This document shows, one piece after another, positions 61,701 through 64,000 of a stretch of DNA of 64,000 nt. The notes beneath the pieces are model-generated. The model ran no database searches. It was not told where the DNA came from and saw only the letters and a list, made by a program, of their open reading frames with translations. The DNA lies in assembly GCA_900239685.1 (NCBI GenBank), contig OENT01000087.1, positions 62,001 to 126,000 on the forward strand, read 5' to 3'. Numbering within the stretch: position 1 is the first letter of the stretch; each line of letters begins with the position of its first letter. The position numbers were made by a program, and so were the translations under genes. The DNA is from Rotaria macrura. Lineage: Eukaryota; Rotifera; Eurotatoria; Philodinida; Philodinidae.

Positions 61701-64000
61701 ACAAGATCAAAGAAACTTAAAGCAGAAACCATAATTTTAACTGTTCATATTGAACACAATTATAATTAAGACCATTCCGATAGGATCAAGTACTATCAAG
61801 ATACAGTTGTATGCCACATGTTGGAGATAATGATGAAAATAATTTGTTGTTTTTTTCGAGTAACTGTTTGATTAAACTTCCAAAACATTCATCGTATGAT
61901 AATAAAAGACAATGATTGATGTTCGATACTGGAAATTATGGACGATTAATGGTCGATTCACCATCGACTAGAATAAAACCTGCTATTTTTATTATTGAAG
62001 ATTGATTGTCTTCGCATCTACGCTGAAGAAGTTTCTTTTTCTTTTTCTATTCATAATACAGGGAATTGTACGATGGCATTTTCTGACTTCTCTCAACTTT
62101 CCATACAATTTTCAGAACATCATTGCTTGTTTTTTCTTGAAAGTTGATGTGATACCAATTTTAATGATATTTTTCGTCACATTTGAGGTGTAACTAGAGA
62201 ATATGATCTGCACTAACATGTAAAATGTCTTAGATACTAGCGATGTAATTGATTCGTATGTGAGACATCTATTTACCAGGTTCTTGACATGATGATTAAT
62301 ATGCCTTCTTAAGCAAAGATTATTAAATGGCAATGACTTCGAGGATTGCACTCAAGCGATTCTTTTTCAATCGAGAATCGGTAATTACACTAGCAAGTGT
62401 GCTATGTCAAAAATAAACTTGTTCGTACATGAGACTTAAGTTTCACTATGAATTTTGTTTTGCAATAGGAGCTACTCAAAAACTGACGTTAATATAAGAG
62501 TGAACGCAAATTCTGCTCATGTGAAAATAGTAGTGAAAAAGAAAAGAATTGATTAATGACTCATCATAATTGAGATTTGTGAAATTCTGTTTTAGTTATG
62601 TTATACACAAAATGTATCTATATTTCAATAGGAGAACATCAGAAACAATAATAATGAGAGTGAATCTTTGAGACTGCTACTGCTATCAACTTTTGGCTAT
62701 TTTATAAAATATGGCAGATTGAGGGAAAAATAGATTTTATCTCAGATTCACGTCTTTAAAATTCATCCAATAGTGCGTATAATATGCATTTGAATCAGTT
62801 CGCTTTCAACAAATACTGTCAATACATGATTTTTCTTTGTAGGCATTAACGAAAAATTTGTAAGACAGTCGAAATGGATGATTATATACTTTGTCCTTCA
62901 GAAATAAAAAGAAAAATAAACGATCGCGTGCAAAACAATATAATACACCTTTACTTGTCCTAGTTTATTTTTTCATTATCTTTTATTAATAATGCGTAGG
63001 CTTGGAAAGTACTGTAGCACAATGTTGTAAACAGTATTTGTTGATTTACACGATTTAAATGTCACTCTGTACTTTTCCCTTAGTTCATCAATGTGCAATT
63101 TATAGCAGAGTAACTACCTTGAAAACGATTTAAAATCACGTTGTGTTCATAGTCATGTATATTCATAAAAAGATTGTCTTGAACAAATGACTATGGTTTT
63201 TTAGAACAGAAAGCAATTTTTAGTAATCTTGAGTCAACGGAAAACCTAAAAATCAGTCGTCTCCTTACTTGAAGGTAAGAAAACCTGCCTAAAAAATAAT
63301 ACATCGAATAACTTTCTTTGCCCTTTACTATAACTAGAAAACTTCTCGAGAATCGAAATAAACGAGCCTTCCAGAGTACACATCGAAAAATAGTGCGTTA
63401 AAGTTTGCACCAAGATGAAACACTTTATTCTGCTAATTATGTCTGCATGAAATTTGTTTTGATTTCCTTCGAAAAATATTATGAATTTGTTCTGCGCAAA
63501 CATGATATGGATTCGTGTCATCGATCATCATCTCAAACACACATTAAACTATCGAGTAAAAAGCAGTTCTGAACAGAAATTAAGTTCAGTATTAGAGAGT
63601 GAGATTTTAGCCTTGAAAGAACTATTGTAATTTGAGTTTCGACTTATAAACATGAATCGTTATGTCCAAAACCCTACATAGACTGGTTAATATATTTTCC
63701 CAACATTCCGTTAAATACGTGCAACTGTCAAAGTTGTAGTTTTACAAGTATTTCTTATTGAACAAACACTAATGTGTATAAAACATAATCAGCGAACAAT
63801 ATAATTATAATGATAGGTTCTTTTTAAACTATTGGCTCTTGATGGTGTCAGACGGAGACAGTGTATTGAGATTTATCCACATAAACTCGAATGGAGGTAT
63901 CGAAAACAGATTAGATGTGAAACTGACCTTTTGTCCTATCTCAGAAGCCTCAATGTTAGTTCAGAAACCATGAAAAATGCATTTTTCAATTTGCCTAACA
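58721..64000. other. Gene-free AT-rich region to window end
   Basis: Only chance-length frames, the longest being 113 codons on minus at 60577-60918. Two related segments about 350 bp apart, near 60590-60640 and 60945-60995, share AAGGACGT and flanking similarity and may be an old direct repeat. No gene is supported. Confidence 0.4.

Overview
This window is nuclear DNA from a small-genome invertebrate animal. It is strongly AT-rich by eye. The protein genes are cut by short GT-AG introns, mostly 45-90 bp. The gene set is metazoan: an aminergic GPCR, an SH2 tyrosine kinase, ciliary coiled-coil and UBX proteins, and a V-ATPase subunit a. The compact introns, a plant/fungus-type pathogen-related protein, an AIG1-type GTPase and what looks like a trans-spliced gene pair fit a bdelloid rotifer best (Rotaria- or Adineta-like). 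That assignment is inference, and no rRNA or marker gene confirms it.

Layout. 1-3.9 kb: the 3' part of an EFCAB6-like EF-hand gene, then a secreted MAM/mucin-like protein gene. 5.2-6.2 kb: an 87-bp near-perfect palindrome and a non-autonomous element with hairpin-bearing terminal inverted repeats. 9.6-11.4 kb: a six-exon aminergic-type GPCR. 11.4-21.9 kb: gene-poor, with a decayed inverted repeat at 17.6-18.0 kb. 21.9-22.7 kb: a two-exon pathogen-related (SnoaL/NTF2-like) protein. 23.6-26.6 kb: two inverted-repeat structures, one with 491-bp arms about 98% identical. 29.2-31.0 kb: a tight pair, UBX protein then CCDC42/CFAP73-like coiled coil, 41 bp apart, with a poly(A) signal and a splice acceptor directly before the second ATG. 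34.2-34.7 kb: a decayed inverted repeat with protein-like arms. 34.9-39.9 kb: a zinc-finger protein, then 94 bp downstream an 18-exon V-ATPase subunit a. 40.8-41.4 kb: an intronless low-complexity protein. 46.4-47.8 kb (minus): an SH2-tyrosine kinase. 51.6-52.4 kb (minus): an AIG1-type GTPase. About 58.3-58.7 kb: remains of a hAT-type transposase. The last 5 kb shows no gene I can support.

Exon boundaries were placed by eye, using GT-AG sites, phase continuity and family conservation. For each multi-exon gene the phases were checked arithmetically and agree. Functional themes are cilia (UBX/CCDC42-like pair, possibly the EFCAB6-like gene), signalling (GPCR, tyrosine kinase, AIG1 GTPase) and organelle acidification (V-ATPase). 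Two unrelated genes, the pathogen-related protein and the AIG1 GTPase, both end in a CaaL-type prenylation box. I saw no tRNA, rRNA or CRISPR.
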